From an uncultured Gammaproteobacteria bacterium (GTDB lineage Bacteria; Pseudomonadota; Gammaproteobacteria; Nitrosococcales; Methylophagaceae), in NCBI GenBank assembly GCA_913042265.1, contig CAJWKF010000007.1:1-34258 (forward strand): a DNA stretch of 34,258 bases, written 5' to 3'. Numbering within the stretch: position 1 is the first letter of the stretch; every line of letters begins with the position of its first letter. The position numbers were made by a program, and so were the translations under genes. Below are positions 1-10,983 of the stretch, one piece after another. The notes under the pieces are model-generated. The model was given only the letters and a program-made list of their open reading frames with translations. It had not been told where the DNA came from and ran no database searches.

Positions 1-17
1 CTGTATGGCGGTGAGCC

Positions 18-1439
18 ATGGATAAAAAAATGTCAGCAATGCAAAGTCGTGTCAAGCATATTCATTTTATTGGAATAGGTGGTGTTGGCATGGGTGGTAT
101 TGCGGAGGTGTTAATAAATTTAGGCTATCAAGTTTCAGGCTCCGATATACGTAAAAATGTGCTGATTGAACATTTACGTCAATTAGGCGTCATAGTGAAG
201 ATTGGACATGCTGAGAGTAATTTGTCAGGTGCAGATGTTGTTGTTGTAACAACTGCAATTACTGAAGATAATGAAGAGTTAATCGCAGCAAAAAAGCTGC
301 GTATTCCAGTTGTACCTCGTGCTGAAATGTTAGCTGAGCTGATGCGTTTTAGCTATGGTATTGCTGTGGCAGGAACCCATGGTAAAACAACAGTAACAAG
401 TTTGATTGCAGCTTTACTAAGTGAGGGTGATTTAGATCCAACTTTTGTTATCGGCGGTCGTTTAAATAGCGCGGGAAGTAATGCTCGGCTTGGAAGTAGC
501 CGCTACCTAGTGGCAGAAGCAGATGAAAGTGACGCATCATTCCTATATTTACAGCCAGTAGTTGCAGTGGTAACAAATATTGATGAAGACCATATGGCAA
601 CTTATGGCGGAGACTTCAATAAGTTAAAAGCTACATTTTTAGAATTTTTACATCATTTACCTTTCTATGGTTTAGCAGTGATGTGTATTGATGATCCTGT
701 TGTAAGGGATTTATTACCTGGTGTCACACGGCCAGTTATTACATATGGTGTTGCTCATGATGCTGACTTTAAATTAACTGAATTGAAACAAGCAGGAGGC
801 CAAAGCAATTTCACAGTAATTAACAGGTCAACGGAACAAAGTTTTGTTATTACACTGAATATGCCAGGCCTACATAATGCCTTGAATGCAACAGCAGCGA
901 TCGTAGTTGCTATTAATTTAGGTGTATCAGTTGATGCTTGTCAGAGAGCATTAAATCAATTTGAGGGTATTGCCCGTCGTTTTAATATTGTAGGTGATTT
1001 AAAAGTAGAGGGTGGCAAAGTATTACTGATTGATGATTACGGACATCATCCAACCGAATTGAGTGCAACAATAGAAGCAACAAGGGCTAGTTGGCCGAAC
1101 AGAAGGCTAGTGGTGTTGTTTCAGCCACACCGTTATACACGTACTCGAGATCTATTTGATGACTTTGCAGAAGTATTATCAAGTGTAGATATTTTATTGA
1201 TGCAAGAGGTTTACCCAGCTGGTGAAATGCCTATTGCAGGTGCAGACAGTAAGAGTCTCTGTCGAGCGATTCGACTACGCGGTCAAGTGGAACCAGTCTT
1301 TATTAAAGATAATTCAGTCTTACTGAAAATATTACCAGGGGTATTATCAGACGGCGATGTTTTACTTACACTAGGCGCAGGCGATATTGGTACTACTTCT
1401 GTTGAAATTGTTGAAAAGTTAGGAGTGCATAGAGCATGA
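18..1439 (+). CDS. murC: UDP-N-acetylmuramate--L-alanine ligase
   Basis: [18 protein letters not shown]-terminus, ATP-binding [34 protein letters not shown]; followed by murB/ddl/ftsQAZ order. Confidence 0.97.
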   Translation: MDKKMSAMQSRVKHIHFIGIGGVGMGGIAEVLINLGYQVSGSDIRKNVLIEHLRQLGVIVKIGHAESNLSGADVVVVTTAITEDNEELIAAKKLRIPVVPRAEMLAELMRFSYGIAVAGTHGKTTVTSLIAALLSEGDLDPTFVIGGRLNSAGSNARLGSSRYLVAEADESDASFLYLQPVVAVVTNIDEDHMATYGGDFNKLKATFLEFLHHLPFYGLAVMCIDDPVVRDLLPGVTRPVITYGVAHDADFKLTELKQAGGQSNFTVINRSTEQSFVITLNMPGLHNALNATAAIVVAINLGVSVDACQRALNQFEGIARRFNIVGDLKVEGGKVLLIDDYGHHPTELSATIEATRASWPNRRLVVLFQPHRYTRTRDLFDDFAEVLSSVDILLMQEVYPAGEMPIAGADSKSLCRAIRLRGQVEPVFIKDNSVLLKILPGVLSDGDVLLTLGAGDIGTTSVEIVEKLGVHRA

Positions 1440-2326
1440 CTACTGACTTTTTAAATATTACAGGTGAACTTCTTCTTAATGAGCCATTAGCGAAATATAC
1501 ATCATGGCGCGTAGGGGGCACCGCACGTCAATTGTATCGAGCCTCGAATAAATCAGATTTAGCATCATTTTTATCACAATTGCCAAGAACTGAACCACTT
1601 TTATGGCTAGGACTAGGAAGTAACTTACTGGTTAGGGATGGTGGGTTTGCAGGCACAGTAATATCAACTGCAGGGATTTTAAAAGACTTCGATGTTCAAG
1701 GTAAATCAATTGAGGCTGAGGTCGGTGTTTATTGCAGTAAATTAGCCAAGCAGGCAGCACGTTCAGGTTTATCCGGAGCCGGTTTCTTAGCAGGCATTCC
1801 AGGTACTTTAGGGGGAGCTTTGGCGATGAATGCCGGTGCTCACGGGACAGAGATATGGTCATTAATTGAGGACGTTACAACGATCGACCGACAAGGCCAA
1901 TTCCATCAAAGATCAACAGAGGATTTTAAAGTAGGTTATAGAGATGTAGCATTGCCAACAGAAGAATGGTTTGTTTCTGCGACTCTGGGTTTAAGACTAG
2001 GTGATAAAAATAATGAGATGGCAGAAATAAAGTCACTATTAAAAAAAAGAAATACAACTCAACCCACGAACAAGCCATCGGCAGGTTCAGTATTTAGAAA
2101 TCCTGGAAATGATTTTGCTGGTCGATTGATTGAAGCTTCCGGGTTAAAAGGGCTGGCAATTGGCGGTGCAGCTGTATCAGAAAAACATGCTAATTTTATT
2201 GTGAATATGGGGGGTGCAACAGCAGCAGATATAGAGGCATTAATTGTCCTTGTGCAGGAAAAAATAGAATTAGAGCACGGTGTGTTGTTAAAGCCCGAAG
2301 TTCGTATTGTTGGAGATGCAGCGTAA
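1436..2326 (+). CDS. murB: UDP-N-acetylenolpyruvoylglucosamine reductase
   Basis: [49 protein letters not shown] motifs; ATGA overlap with murC stop. Confidence 0.96.
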   Translation: MTTDFLNITGELLLNEPLAKYTSWRVGGTARQLYRASNKSDLASFLSQLPRTEPLLWLGLGSNLLVRDGGFAGTVISTAGILKDFDVQGKSIEAEVGVYCSKLAKQAARSGLSGAGFLAGIPGTLGGALAMNAGAHGTEIWSLIEDVTTIDRQGQFHQRSTEDFKVGYRDVALPTEEWFVSATLGLRLGDKNNEMAEIKSLLKKRNTTQPTNKPSAGSVFRNPGNDFAGRLIEASGLKGLAIGGAAVSEKHANFIVNMGGATAADIEALIVLVQEKIELEHGVLLKPEVRIVGDAA

Positions 2327-3258
2327 TGGTCAGTTCCACTTATAATTTTGGAAAAGTGGCAGTGCTAATGGGTGGACGCTCTGCGGAACGAAGTATTTCC
2401 CTGTTGAGTGGTGAAGCTGTGTTGTCGGCATTGAAGAGTCAGGGGATCAATGCACATAAAGTAGACGTCGGAACTGATATTGCGCAGCAATTAGCTGAAG
2501 GTAAGATTGATCATGCTTTTATCATGCTTCATGGGCGTGGTGGTGAAGATGGTGAGATTCAAGGGATCTTAAATTCATTGGCAATACCATACACGGGGTC
2601 AGATCTCACGGGTGCAGTACTTTCGATGAACAAAGCCCTAAGTAAAAGTATTTGGCAACAACTTAATTTACCAACGGCTAGCTTTTCTCACGTAAATAGA
2701 AATACGGATCCAAATGAATTAATAAATAAACTTGGCTTACCTCTCATAGTGAAACCGGTTAATGAAGGTTCAAGTATTGGTATGACCAAGGTTGAGAAGA
2801 TAAGCGGCTTAAAAGCCGCTATTGATTATGCCTTACATTACGATGATGAGGTTATTGCTGAATGCTGGATTGAAGGTGATGAATATACAGTTGCTATTTT
2901 AGAAGAGAGGACTCTGCCAGTTATTTTATTGAAAACACCAAATAAATTTTATGACTTTAATGCTAAATATGAAGCGAATACGACAGAGTATTTATGTCCT
3001 GCAGGCTTAAGTAAAAAAGATGAAGCTTATTGTCAGCAATTGTCATTACGTGCTTTTGAAAGTTTGAGGATGAAAGGTTGGGGTAGGATTGACTTAATGC
3101 GAGATCAAGAAGGAAAGTTTTATTTAATAGAGGCAAATAGTATTCCAGGTATGACGAGTCACAGTTTAGTTCCTATGGCTGCAAAACAAGTAGGGTTAAG
3201 TTTTGAAGATTTAGTTATGGAAATCTTGAGAGCTAGTGTTAAGAGGATATCAATTTAA
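2326..3258 (+). CDS. ddl: D-alanine--D-alanine ligase
   Basis: VLMGGRSAERSISLLSG, HGRGGEDGEIQG, KPVNEGSSIGM, EANSIPGMTSHSLVP; TAATG overlap with murB. Confidence 0.96.
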   Translation: MVSSTYNFGKVAVLMGGRSAERSISLLSGEAVLSALKSQGINAHKVDVGTDIAQQLAEGKIDHAFIMLHGRGGEDGEIQGILNSLAIPYTGSDLTGAVLSMNKALSKSIWQQLNLPTASFSHVNRNTDPNELINKLGLPLIVKPVNEGSSIGMTKVEKISGLKAAIDYALHYDDEVIAECWIEGDEYTVAILEERTLPVILLKTPNKFYDFNAKYEANTTEYLCPAGLSKKDEAYCQQLSLRAFESLRMKGWGRIDLMRDQEGKFYLIEANSIPGMTSHSLVPMAAKQVGLSFEDLVMEILRASVKRISI

Positions 3259-4037
3259 TGTCAAAATCAATGAAACGGGGTGCAACATTAAAACCACAGC
3301 GCCATGTTGAAAGAGCGAGAGGCTGGCATAACCTTGCATACAAGAGCCTGATTATATTGTCGCTAATGGTTTTGATAGGTGGTAGTTGGATTTTTAGCCA
3401 AAGTAATATTTTGCCTATTTTACACGTGACGGTAGAAGGAAGTTTTGATCATGCTAACAAAAGGATATTGGTTGAAGCTGTTAAGCCTCACACGCGAGGA
3501 AGCTTTTTGAGTATTGATGTTGCACATATCAGTAATGCTGGAGAGTCCTTGCCTTGGATTAGAAGTGTACAAGTCAGACGTGTATGGCCGGATAGTTTAC
3601 ATTTAATTGTGGAAGAAAAAGTTCCTGTTGCTCGCTGGAAAAATAAAGGTTTAGTTAACAAAGATGGTGAAATATTCACCTCTTCAAATAAAAAAGCACT
3701 GTCAACGCTATCGACGCTAGACGGGCCGGAAGCAAGTGAAGTAATAATGGCAAGTCGTTATATGGCGATGGAGCAAGCTTTGCAAAAGCATAGTTTAAAA
3801 ATAAAAACCTTAGTTATGGATGATAGACGAGCATGGAGCATGACATTAACTAATGGCATTCTCATTGTACTTGGTCGTGCAGAAAGTGAAGAACGATTTA
3901 ACCGTTTTTTACGTGTGTATGAGAATGAATTAAAGCATTACCAGTCGCAGATAGCTGAAATGGATATGCGTTATCCGAACGGCTTATCAGTAATTTGGAG
4001 ACCAGGTCAAATACCTGATTTTAATGGAAACGTATGA
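3258..4037 (+). CDS. ftsQ: cell division protein FtsQ
   Basis: Single N-terminal TM, POTRA-like region with LPWIRSVQVRRVWPDSLHLIVEEKVPVARW; between ddl and ftsA; TAATG overlap with ddl. Confidence 0.93.
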   Translation: MSKSMKRGATLKPQRHVERARGWHNLAYKSLIILSLMVLIGGSWIFSQSNILPILHVTVEGSFDHANKRILVEAVKPHTRGSFLSIDVAHISNAGESLPWIRSVQVRRVWPDSLHLIVEEKVPVARWKNKGLVNKDGEIFTSSNKKALSTLSTLDGPEASEVIMASRYMAMEQALQKHSLKIKTLVMDDRRAWSMTLTNGILIVLGRAESEERFNRFLRVYENELKHYQSQIAEMDMRYPNGLSVIWRPGQIPDFNGNV

Positions 4038-5287
4038 TGACTAAAAAAAATGATAGAGATTTGATTGTTGGGCTGGATATAGGCACTTCTAAGGTAGTTG
4101 CTATTGTTGCGGCCCCTGTTTTGGATGCGGGACCAAATGATAATGCATTGGAGATTATTGGTCTCGGTTCCCACCCTGCTCGTGGTATGAAAAAAGGTGT
4201 AGTAGTTAATATTGAATCTACGGTGCAATCAATTCAGCGAGCAGTTGAAGAGGCAGAACTAATGGCAGGCTGTCAGATTCATTCAGTTTATGCAGGTATT
4301 GCCGGTAGTCACATTCGTAGCTTAAATTCTCATGGCACAGTTGCTATAAGAGATAAAGAAGTAACTCAGGGTGATATTGAAAGAGTAGTGGATGCAGCGA
4401 AAGCGGTACATTTTCCTGGAGACCAGCAGCTACTCCATGTAATGCCCCAAGAATATATTATCGATAATCAAGAGGGTATTCGGGAGCCAATTGGAATGTC
4501 GGGTGTTCGGCTTGAGGCTAAAGTTCACCTGATTACTGGGGCTGTGAGTGCGGCACAAAATATTAGCAAATGTATTGAACGCTGCGGGTTATCAGTAGAT
4601 GGAATTATTTTAGAGCAAATGGCTTCAAGCTACTCAGTACTTCTAGAAGACGAGAAAGAGCTTGGTGTATGTTTGGTTGATATAGGAGGGGGAACAACCG
4701 ATATTGCGATTTTTGTTGATGGTGCAATTCGTCATACAGCAGTTATTCCTATTGCCGGTGATCAAGTAACAAATGATATTGCTGTTGCTCTTCGGACACC
4801 AACACAGTACGCCGAAGAAATAAAGATGAAATATGCCTGTGCACTAACTCAATTAGCACGAGAAGATGAAACAATTGAAGTACCAAGTGTTGGAGACAGA
4901 CCTCCAAGGCAATTAGCAAGGCAAACTTTGGCGGAAGTTGTTGAGCCACGTTATGAAGAGTTATTAACCCTAGTACAAGCAGAACTGCGTCGCAGCGGGT
5001 TTGAGGAATTGTTAGCTGCAGGAGTTGTGTTAACAGGTGGGAGTTCAAAAATGGAAGGAGTAATTGAACTGGCAGAAGAGGTCTTTCATTTACCTGTCCG
5101 TTTGGGTTATCCGCAACATGTCGGAGGATTAGTCGAAGCGGTAAGAAACCCAATACATGCAACAGGTGTAGGTCTTTTACTGTTTGGAAATGAGATGGAA
5201 GCAATAGGTCAGTCTGAGATAAATACAGGCAATGGCTTTAAAGAAGTATTGACACGTATGAAAGGTTGGTTTGAGGGGAATTTTTAA
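4034..5287 (+). CDS. ftsA: cell division protein FtsA
   Basis: DLIVGLDIGTSKVVAIVA, LVDIGGGTTDIAIF, GVVLTGGSSKMEGV actin-fold motifs; adjacent to ftsZ; overlaps ftsQ stop. Confidence 0.97.
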   Translation: MMTKKNDRDLIVGLDIGTSKVVAIVAAPVLDAGPNDNALEIIGLGSHPARGMKKGVVVNIESTVQSIQRAVEEAELMAGCQIHSVYAGIAGSHIRSLNSHGTVAIRDKEVTQGDIERVVDAAKAVHFPGDQQLLHVMPQEYIIDNQEGIREPIGMSGVRLEAKVHLITGAVSAAQNISKCIERCGLSVDGIILEQMASSYSVLLEDEKELGVCLVDIGGGTTDIAIFVDGAIRHTAVIPIAGDQVTNDIAVALRTPTQYAEEIKMKYACALTQLAREDETIEVPSVGDRPPRQLARQTLAEVVEPRYEELLTLVQAELRRSGFEELLAAGVVLTGGSSKMEGVIELAEEVFHLPVRLGYPQHVGGLVEAVRNPIHATGVGLLLFGNEMEAIGQSEINTGNGFKEVLTRMKGWFEGNF

Positions 5288-5351
5288 AATATTTACTTCA
5301 AGTAATAATTACACACATTAACTAAAGATAGAACACTTCGGGAGATATAAA

Positions 5352-6509
5352 ATGACATTTGAATTAATTGATACATATACACAAAATGCGGTGATTAAGG
5401 TAATTGGAGTCGGGGGTGGTGGTGGTAATGCACTGGAGCATATGGTGGTGAATGAAATTGAAGGAGTTGATTTTATTTGTGCAAATACTGATGCTCAAGC
5501 ATTGCGTAAAAGCTCTGCAACAACACAACTTCAGCTAGGTACTGATATTACTAAAGGTTTAGGCGCTGGAGCAAACCCAGATATTGGTCGTCAGGCAGCA
5601 TTGGAAGATAGAGAAAGAATTACTGAAGTCATTTCAGGTGCAGATATGATTTTCATTACGGCAGGAATGGGGGGTGGCACAGGAACTGGAGCAGCACCAG
5701 TGGTGGCACAGGTCGCTAAGGAAATGGGTATTTTAACGGTCGCAGTGGTTACAAAACCATTCCCATTCGAGGGTGCAAAACGTTTAAAGATAGCAAGCCA
5801 AGGACTAAATGAGTTAAGCCAACATGTTGATTCATTGATAACTATTCCAAATGAAAAACTATTGGCTGTCTTAGGTAAGGACATGAGTTTATTGGATGCA
5901 TTCAAAGCGGCTAACGATGTGTTGTTGGGTGCGGTTCAGGGAATAGCAGAGTTGATCACACGGGAAGGTATGATCAATGTGGATTTCGCAGACGTACGAA
6001 CAGTGATGTCTGAAATGGGAATGGCAATGATGGGGACAGGTAAGGCATCAGGACCGAATAGAGCCGTTGAAGCAGCACAGCACGCAGTTTCTAGTCCTTT
6101 ATTAGAAGATGTGGATTTGGCTGGCGCACGTGGGGTCTTAGTAAATATAACAGCGGGTCTAGATATGACAATAGGTGAGTTCGAAGCTGTCGGTAATACA
6201 GTGAAAGATTTTGCTTCTGATGATGCAACTGTTGTGGTTGGTACGGTTATCGATCCTGAAATGACAGATGAGCTAAGAGTAACGGTTGTTGCAACTGGTT
6301 TAGGTGCAGAAAAGGGGATTAAAATGTCTATGCCAACAGAATTAGAGATTCCACAAATGGAGATAGTTAAAAAAGATGTTGATATAGATTATGATAAGCC
6401 GACAGTCCTAAGGAATGAAGAGCAAGCACAGCAAAAGCAGGTAATTCATAGTAAAAATGATATGGACTATCTTGATGTACCAGCATTTCTTCGTCGTCAA
6501 GCAGACTAA
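5352..6509 (+). CDS. ftsZ: cell division protein FtsZ
   Basis: [16 protein letters not shown], tubulin signature [15 protein letters not shown]-terminal [14 protein letters not shown] peptide. Confidence 0.98.
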   Translation: MTFELIDTYTQNAVIKVIGVGGGGGNALEHMVVNEIEGVDFICANTDAQALRKSSATTQLQLGTDITKGLGAGANPDIGRQAALEDRERITEVISGADMIFITAGMGGGTGTGAAPVVAQVAKEMGILTVAVVTKPFPFEGAKRLKIASQGLNELSQHVDSLITIPNEKLLAVLGKDMSLLDAFKAANDVLLGAVQGIAELITREGMINVDFADVRTVMSEMGMAMMGTGKASGPNRAVEAAQHAVSSPLLEDVDLAGARGVLVNITAGLDMTIGEFEAVGNTVKDFASDDATVVVGTVIDPEMTDELRVTVVATGLGAEKGIKMSMPTELEIPQMEIVKKDVDIDYDKPTVLRNEEQAQQKQVIHSKNDMDYLDVPAFLRRQAD

Positions 6510-6594
6510 AGATGAGAATAGGCTCCAATTTTTAATAGATAGTGGTATGCTATTATGCGCGAACAAAAACAGTGGTTTTGGAGAAGAAATTAGG

Positions 6595-7512
6595 GTGATA
6601 AAGCAACGAACATTGAAAAATGTAATTCGCGCCACAGGAGTGGGCTTACATAGTGGTGAAACTATATACCTAACTTTGCATCCAGCTGCTATAAATACAG
6701 GAATAGTTTTTAGGCGCGTTGATTTAGAACCTGTTATTGAAATAAATGCTAAAGCTTGTAATGTGGGTGAAACTGCATTGTCAACCACATTGGTCGAGCA
6801 TGGTGAAAAAATATCCACAGTAGAACACTTATTGTCTGCATTCGCGGGTTTGGGTATTGATAATGCCTATGTTGATCTCAATGCTGCAGAAGTGCCCATT
6901 ATGGATGGTAGTGCGGGTCCTTTTGTTTTCTTGATTCAGTCAGCGGGGATCGAAGAACAAACAGCTGCAAAACAATTTATCCGTATTAAAAAAACAGTTC
7001 TGTTAGAAGATGGGGATAAATGGGCTAAATTTGAACCATTTAATGGGTTTAAGGTTAGCTTTAAAATTGACTTTGAGCACCCCGCATTTAGTGAGCATTC
7101 TCAAAAAGTAGAGGTTGATTTTTCCTCAACGTCATTCGTTCGAGAAGTAAGTCGAGCACGTACATTTGGCTTTATGAAGGATATCGAAAAACTACGCGAA
7201 AATAACTTGGCATTAGGGGGTAGCATGGATAATGCTATTGTTGTTGATGACTATCGTGTTGTAAATGAAGATGGCCTTCGCTACGAAGATGAATTTGTAC
7301 GCCATAAAGTATTAGATGCAATTGGTGATCTTTACCTACTCGGACATAGCCTGATTGGTGCCTTTAATGGACATAAATCAGGCCACGAAGTTAATAATAA
7401 GTTACTCCGAAAGTTACTTGCACAAGAAGATGCTTGGGAATTAGTAAGTTTTGAAGATGATGAAAATGCACCAATCGTATTCAGTAGGCCGGCTGCATCA
7501 ATTGTTAGCTAA
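6595..7512 (+). CDS. lpxC: UDP-3-O-acyl-N-acetylglucosamine deacetylase
   Basis: (V/M)[62 protein letters not shown]. The ORF track starts at 6457 inside ftsZ; the GTG at 6595 preceded by GGAGAAG gives the canonical N-terminus. Confidence 0.96.
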   Translation: MIKQRTLKNVIRATGVGLHSGETIYLTLHPAAINTGIVFRRVDLEPVIEINAKACNVGETALSTTLVEHGEKISTVEHLLSAFAGLGIDNAYVDLNAAEVPIMDGSAGPFVFLIQSAGIEEQTAAKQFIRIKKTVLLEDGDKWAKFEPFNGFKVSFKIDFEHPAFSEHSQKVEVDFSSTSFVREVSRARTFGFMKDIEKLRENNLALGGSMDNAIVVDDYRVVNEDGLRYEDEFVRHKVLDAIGDLYLLGHSLIGAFNGHKSGHEVNNKLLRKLLAQEDAWELVSFEDDENAPIVFSRPAASIVS

Positions 7513-7946
7513 ATTTTTCGTTTAGCTAGCTTCTCCAGGGCTACTTTTAATGCACCCTCATCCATATTATCAGCAGTTTGCTGCAATGCCGTAGCAGCAG
7601 AATCAGGAAGAGATATTGTGTTTTTAGGTCGAGAATCCATACGAGTAAAGTTAGGCCTAACTTTAATCTCTAGTAACGTTATATCAATTTTAAGTTCACG
7701 AGATAGAGCTTCACACAGAGCGGGAGCCTGAAAACGTAACAGACTGCTATATGAAGCATTATCAGTATGAATTATAAGGGTCTCCCCCCTGATATTAGCT
7801 AACTTACAATGAGCTGAAAACTGTGCAGGTAAGCATTGCTGGAAAGCGTGGTTGAGATGATTTAAAAATTGTGTACGCTTGGAAATTTTTGCTAGAGCAG
7901 TGTCATTTTTAAAAATACTGTTAATTGGTTTTGGGTCTCTGGGCAT
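7509..7946 (-). CDS. dciA: DUF721 / DciA-like protein (candidate replicative helicase loader)
   Basis: [58 protein letters not shown] resembles the DUF721 core; position between lpxC and secA; stop overlaps the lpxC stop tail-to-tail. Confidence 0.75.
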   Translation of the reverse strand: MPRDPKPINSIFKNDTALAKISKRTQFLNHLNHAFQQCLPAQFSAHCKLANIRGETLIIHTDNASYSSLLRFQAPALCEALSRELKIDITLLEIKVRPNFTRMDSRPKNTISLPDSAATALQQTADNMDEGALKVALEKLAKRKI

Positions 7947-8184
7947 AGTCTCTTATTAAATATAACGAAGGTAAGTATTCAGGTTATCACTATCTGATAA
8001 TAATAGGTTGGTCCAGACATTAATGTCACTAGCTGGACGAGCTAAACTCTGAGAAATTAATTTTAAGAATTACCCAATGACTAAACGATGAAGAGTCGCA
8101 GCTTTATTAAAAAATAGTGCTTGTATTTTATACTTTAGCCTCCATATTTATATATAGTGTTTAGACCTCAGAATGGCTAAGCGT

Positions 8185-8190
8185 TATAAT
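8185..8190 (+). promoter_or_regulatory. candidate -10 box (TATAAT) upstream of secA
   Basis: Exact TATAAT about 70 bp upstream of the secA ATG; no convincing -35 found. Confidence 0.3.
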
Positions 8191-8259
8191 TGTATATTTA
8201 TTTAACATTTAGTTTCCCGATTGCATTAGGTTCGGCATCAGTACAAGGTAATAATAGGC

Positions 8260-10983
8260 ATGGTAAATAAGTTTTTCGGTAGAGTCTTTGGAAGTAGAAA
8301 TGAGCGTGTGCTCAAAAAGTTGAAAAAAGTGGTTACTGAAGTCAATGATTTGGAAGTCGCGATCGAAAAATTAGATGATGATAGCCTCAAAGAAAAAACT
8401 GCTGAATTTCGCCGACTATTAGCTAAAGGAAAAAGTCTAGAGGAATTGATACCTGAAGCTTTTGCAGTCGTGAGAGAAGCTGGGAAGCGTGTACTTAATA
8501 TGCGTCATTTCGATGTGCAATTAGTCGGTGGGTATGTCCTGAATGAAGGCAAAATTGCAGAAATGCGTACCGGTGAAGGTAAGACATTGGTGGCAACGTT
8601 AGCTGTGTATTTAAACGCGCTTGAAGGTGAAGGCGTCCATGTTGTTACTGTCAACGATTACTTGGCTCAGCGAGATGCTGCATGGATGAGTCAATTATAT
8701 AGTTTCCTAGGACTTAAAACAGGGGTTATTGTCGCTGGTTTATCCCCAGATGAGCGACGTGAGGCATATAATTCAGATATTACTTATGGTACTAATAATG
8801 AATTTGGTTTTGATTATTTACGCGATAATATGGCTTTCAGTATCGAGGAGAAAGTTCAGCGTAAATTAAATTTTGCGGTGATCGATGAAGTTGACTCTAT
8901 TCTTATAGATGAAGCTAGAACCCCACTTATTATTTCAGGACCAGCAGAAGATAGTTCTGAATTATACGAAAGAATGAATGCTTTTATTCCAAATTTAAGC
9001 CAACAAATTGGTGAAGGAGAAGAAGTTGAGACTCCAGGTGATTACACTATTGATGAGAAATCAAAACAAGTCAATTTTACTGAAGATGGTCATGAGAAAA
9101 TTGAAAACCTATTAACAGAAGCCGGTATCCTTTCGGAAGATGTAAGTCTCTATGATGCAGCCAATATTGGCTTAATGCATCATGTGACAGCCGCACTTCG
9201 TGCTCATGTACTATTTCAGCGTGATGTGGACTATATTGTACAAGATGACCATGTCGTTATTGTCGATGAGTTTACTGGCCGTACAATGCCAGGCCGTAGA
9301 TGGTCAGAAGGTTTGCATCAGGCAGTTGAAGCAAAAGAAAATGTAACGATTCAGAACGAAAACCAAACTTTGGCTTCAATAACTTTTCAAAACTTTTTTC
9401 GTTTATATGAAAAGCTCTCTGGTATGACAGGCACAGCAGATACTGAAGCGTTTGAGTTACAGTCTATTTATGGTCTTGAAGTGGTTGTTATTCCTACTCA
9501 TCGTGAAATGTGTCGCATAGATTCAGCTGATCAAATTTATTTAACTACAAAAGAAAAATATGACGCTATTGTTGAAGGTATCAAGTTATGTATTGAGCGT
9601 CAGCAACCTGTACTTATAGGTACATCCTCAATCGAAACATCAGAATATCTTCATAGTTTATTGGAACAAGAAAAAATTCCTCATGAAGTGTTGAATGCTA
9701 AATTTCATGAAAAAGAAGCTTACATCATTGCGCAAGCAGGCCGACCTGGTTCAGTAACAATAGCCACTAACATGGCTGGTCGTGGAACTGACATAGTTCT
9801 TGGTGGGAGTCTTGATACCGAAATATCAGAACTATCTGATGATGCCTCAGAAATTGAAAAGGACTCGATCCAAGAAGCATGGCAGCAGCGTCATGATCAA
9901 GTGATAGAGTCTGGTGGTCTGCATATTATAGGTTCAGAGCGTCATGAATCACGACGTGTTGACAATCAGTTACGTGGTCGTTCTGGACGTCAAGGAGATG
10001 CAGGATCAAGCCGTTTCTATCTATCGCTCGAAGATAATCTAATGCGAATTTTCGCATCGGAGCGTATGTCTGGCTTAATGCAAAAATTAGGAATGGAAGA
10101 GAACGAAGCTATTGAACATCCGTGGGTATCTCGTGCAATCGAAAATGCACAACGGAAAGTAGAAGGCCATAACTTTGATATTCGTAAACAAGTATTAGAG
10201 TTCGATGATGTTGCTAATGATCAACGTAAAGTCGTATATGAGCAACGTAATGAATTAATGGCAGCTAAGGATGTGTCTAGTACTATTGTTTCAATGCGTG
10301 CTACTGTGGTTAATACAACAATTAGTACTTATATTGCTCCAGACAGTATTGATGAGCAATGGAATATTGAAGGTCTCTCACCTGCTTTAAAAGAAGAATT
10401 TGGGTTAGATGTAGATATTGCATTATGGTTAGAGGAAGACGAAGACTTACATGAAGAAACACTTCGTGAACGAATCGTATCCGAAATTCAAAATCAGGCT
10501 GATGCTAAAGAGGCGATGACTGGAGCAGAATTAATGCGACATTTTGAAAAAGCGATTACGCTTCAAACATTAGATTCTCAGTGGAAAGAACACTTGGCTC
10601 AAATGGATTACTTACGTCAAGGTATTAACCTAAGGGGCTATGCTCAAAAAGATCCTAAGCAAGAGTTCAAACGTGAGGCCTTTAATATGTTCACAGCAAT
10701 GCTAGACCGTATTAAACATGATGTAGTGTCACTTATTGCTCGCGTTGAATTACGAGCAGAAGAGGATGTACAAGTAGTGGAAGAGCGTCGCCGTCAAACT
10801 GGTGATATTGAGTTGCAGCATGCTCAAGTCGACGGTATGACTGGTGAAGCTGAAGGTCAAAACCATAATATTAAGGAACAGCGTCAGCCGATCGAACGAG
10901 AGGGTCGAAAAGTAGGTCGTAATGAGCCTTGCCCTTGTGGCTCAGGTAAGAAATTCAAACAATGTCATGGAGCATTGAATTAA
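8260..10983 (+). CDS. secA: preprotein translocase ATPase SecA
   Basis: [66 protein letters not shown] zinc motif [19 protein letters not shown]. Confidence 0.98.
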   Translation: MVNKFFGRVFGSRNERVLKKLKKVVTEVNDLEVAIEKLDDDSLKEKTAEFRRLLAKGKSLEELIPEAFAVVREAGKRVLNMRHFDVQLVGGYVLNEGKIAEMRTGEGKTLVATLAVYLNALEGEGVHVVTVNDYLAQRDAAWMSQLYSFLGLKTGVIVAGLSPDERREAYNSDITYGTNNEFGFDYLRDNMAFSIEEKVQRKLNFAVIDEVDSILIDEARTPLIISGPAEDSSELYERMNAFIPNLSQQIGEGEEVETPGDYTIDEKSKQVNFTEDGHEKIENLLTEAGILSEDVSLYDAANIGLMHHVTAALRAHVLFQRDVDYIVQDDHVVIVDEFTGRTMPGRRWSEGLHQAVEAKENVTIQNENQTLASITFQNFFRLYEKLSGMTGTADTEAFELQSIYGLEVVVIPTHREMCRIDSADQIYLTTKEKYDAIVEGIKLCIERQQPVLIGTSSIETSEYLHSLLEQEKIPHEVLNAKFHEKEAYIIAQAGRPGSVTIATNMAGRGTDIVLGGSLDTEISELSDDASEIEKDSIQEAWQQRHDQVIESGGLHIIGSERHESRRVDNQLRGRSGRQGDAGSSRFYLSLEDNLMRIFASERMSGLMQKLGMEENEAIEHPWVSRAIENAQRKVEGHNFDIRKQVLEFDDVANDQRKVVYEQRNELMAAKDVSSTIVSMRATVVNTTISTYIAPDSIDEQWNIEGLSPALKEEFGLDVDIALWLEEDEDLHEETLRERIVSEIQNQADAKEAMTGAELMRHFEKAITLQTLDSQWKEHLAQMDYLRQGINLRGYAQKDPKQEFKREAFNMFTAMLDRIKHDVVSLIARVELRAEEDVQVVEERRRQTGDIELQHAQVDGMTGEAEGQNHNIKEQRQPIEREGRKVGRNEPCPCGSGKKFKQCHGALN

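Noticed and set aside
1-25. Possible C-terminus of murG (frame 2: ...CMAVSHG*)
   Set aside because: MurG is expected here by dcw order, but eight codons are too few to identify it or choose the frame.
4749-5204. 151-aa minus-strand ORF inside ftsA
   Set aside because: Antisense to a solid FtsA reading frame; leucine/histidine-rich composition typical of a shadow ORF.
5591-5905. 104-aa minus-strand ORF inside ftsZ
   Set aside because: Antisense to the conserved FtsZ GTPase domain; no domain-like sequence.
6408-6818. 136-aa minus-strand ORF across the ftsZ-lpxC junction
   Set aside because: Antisense to both conserved genes; no recognisable motif.
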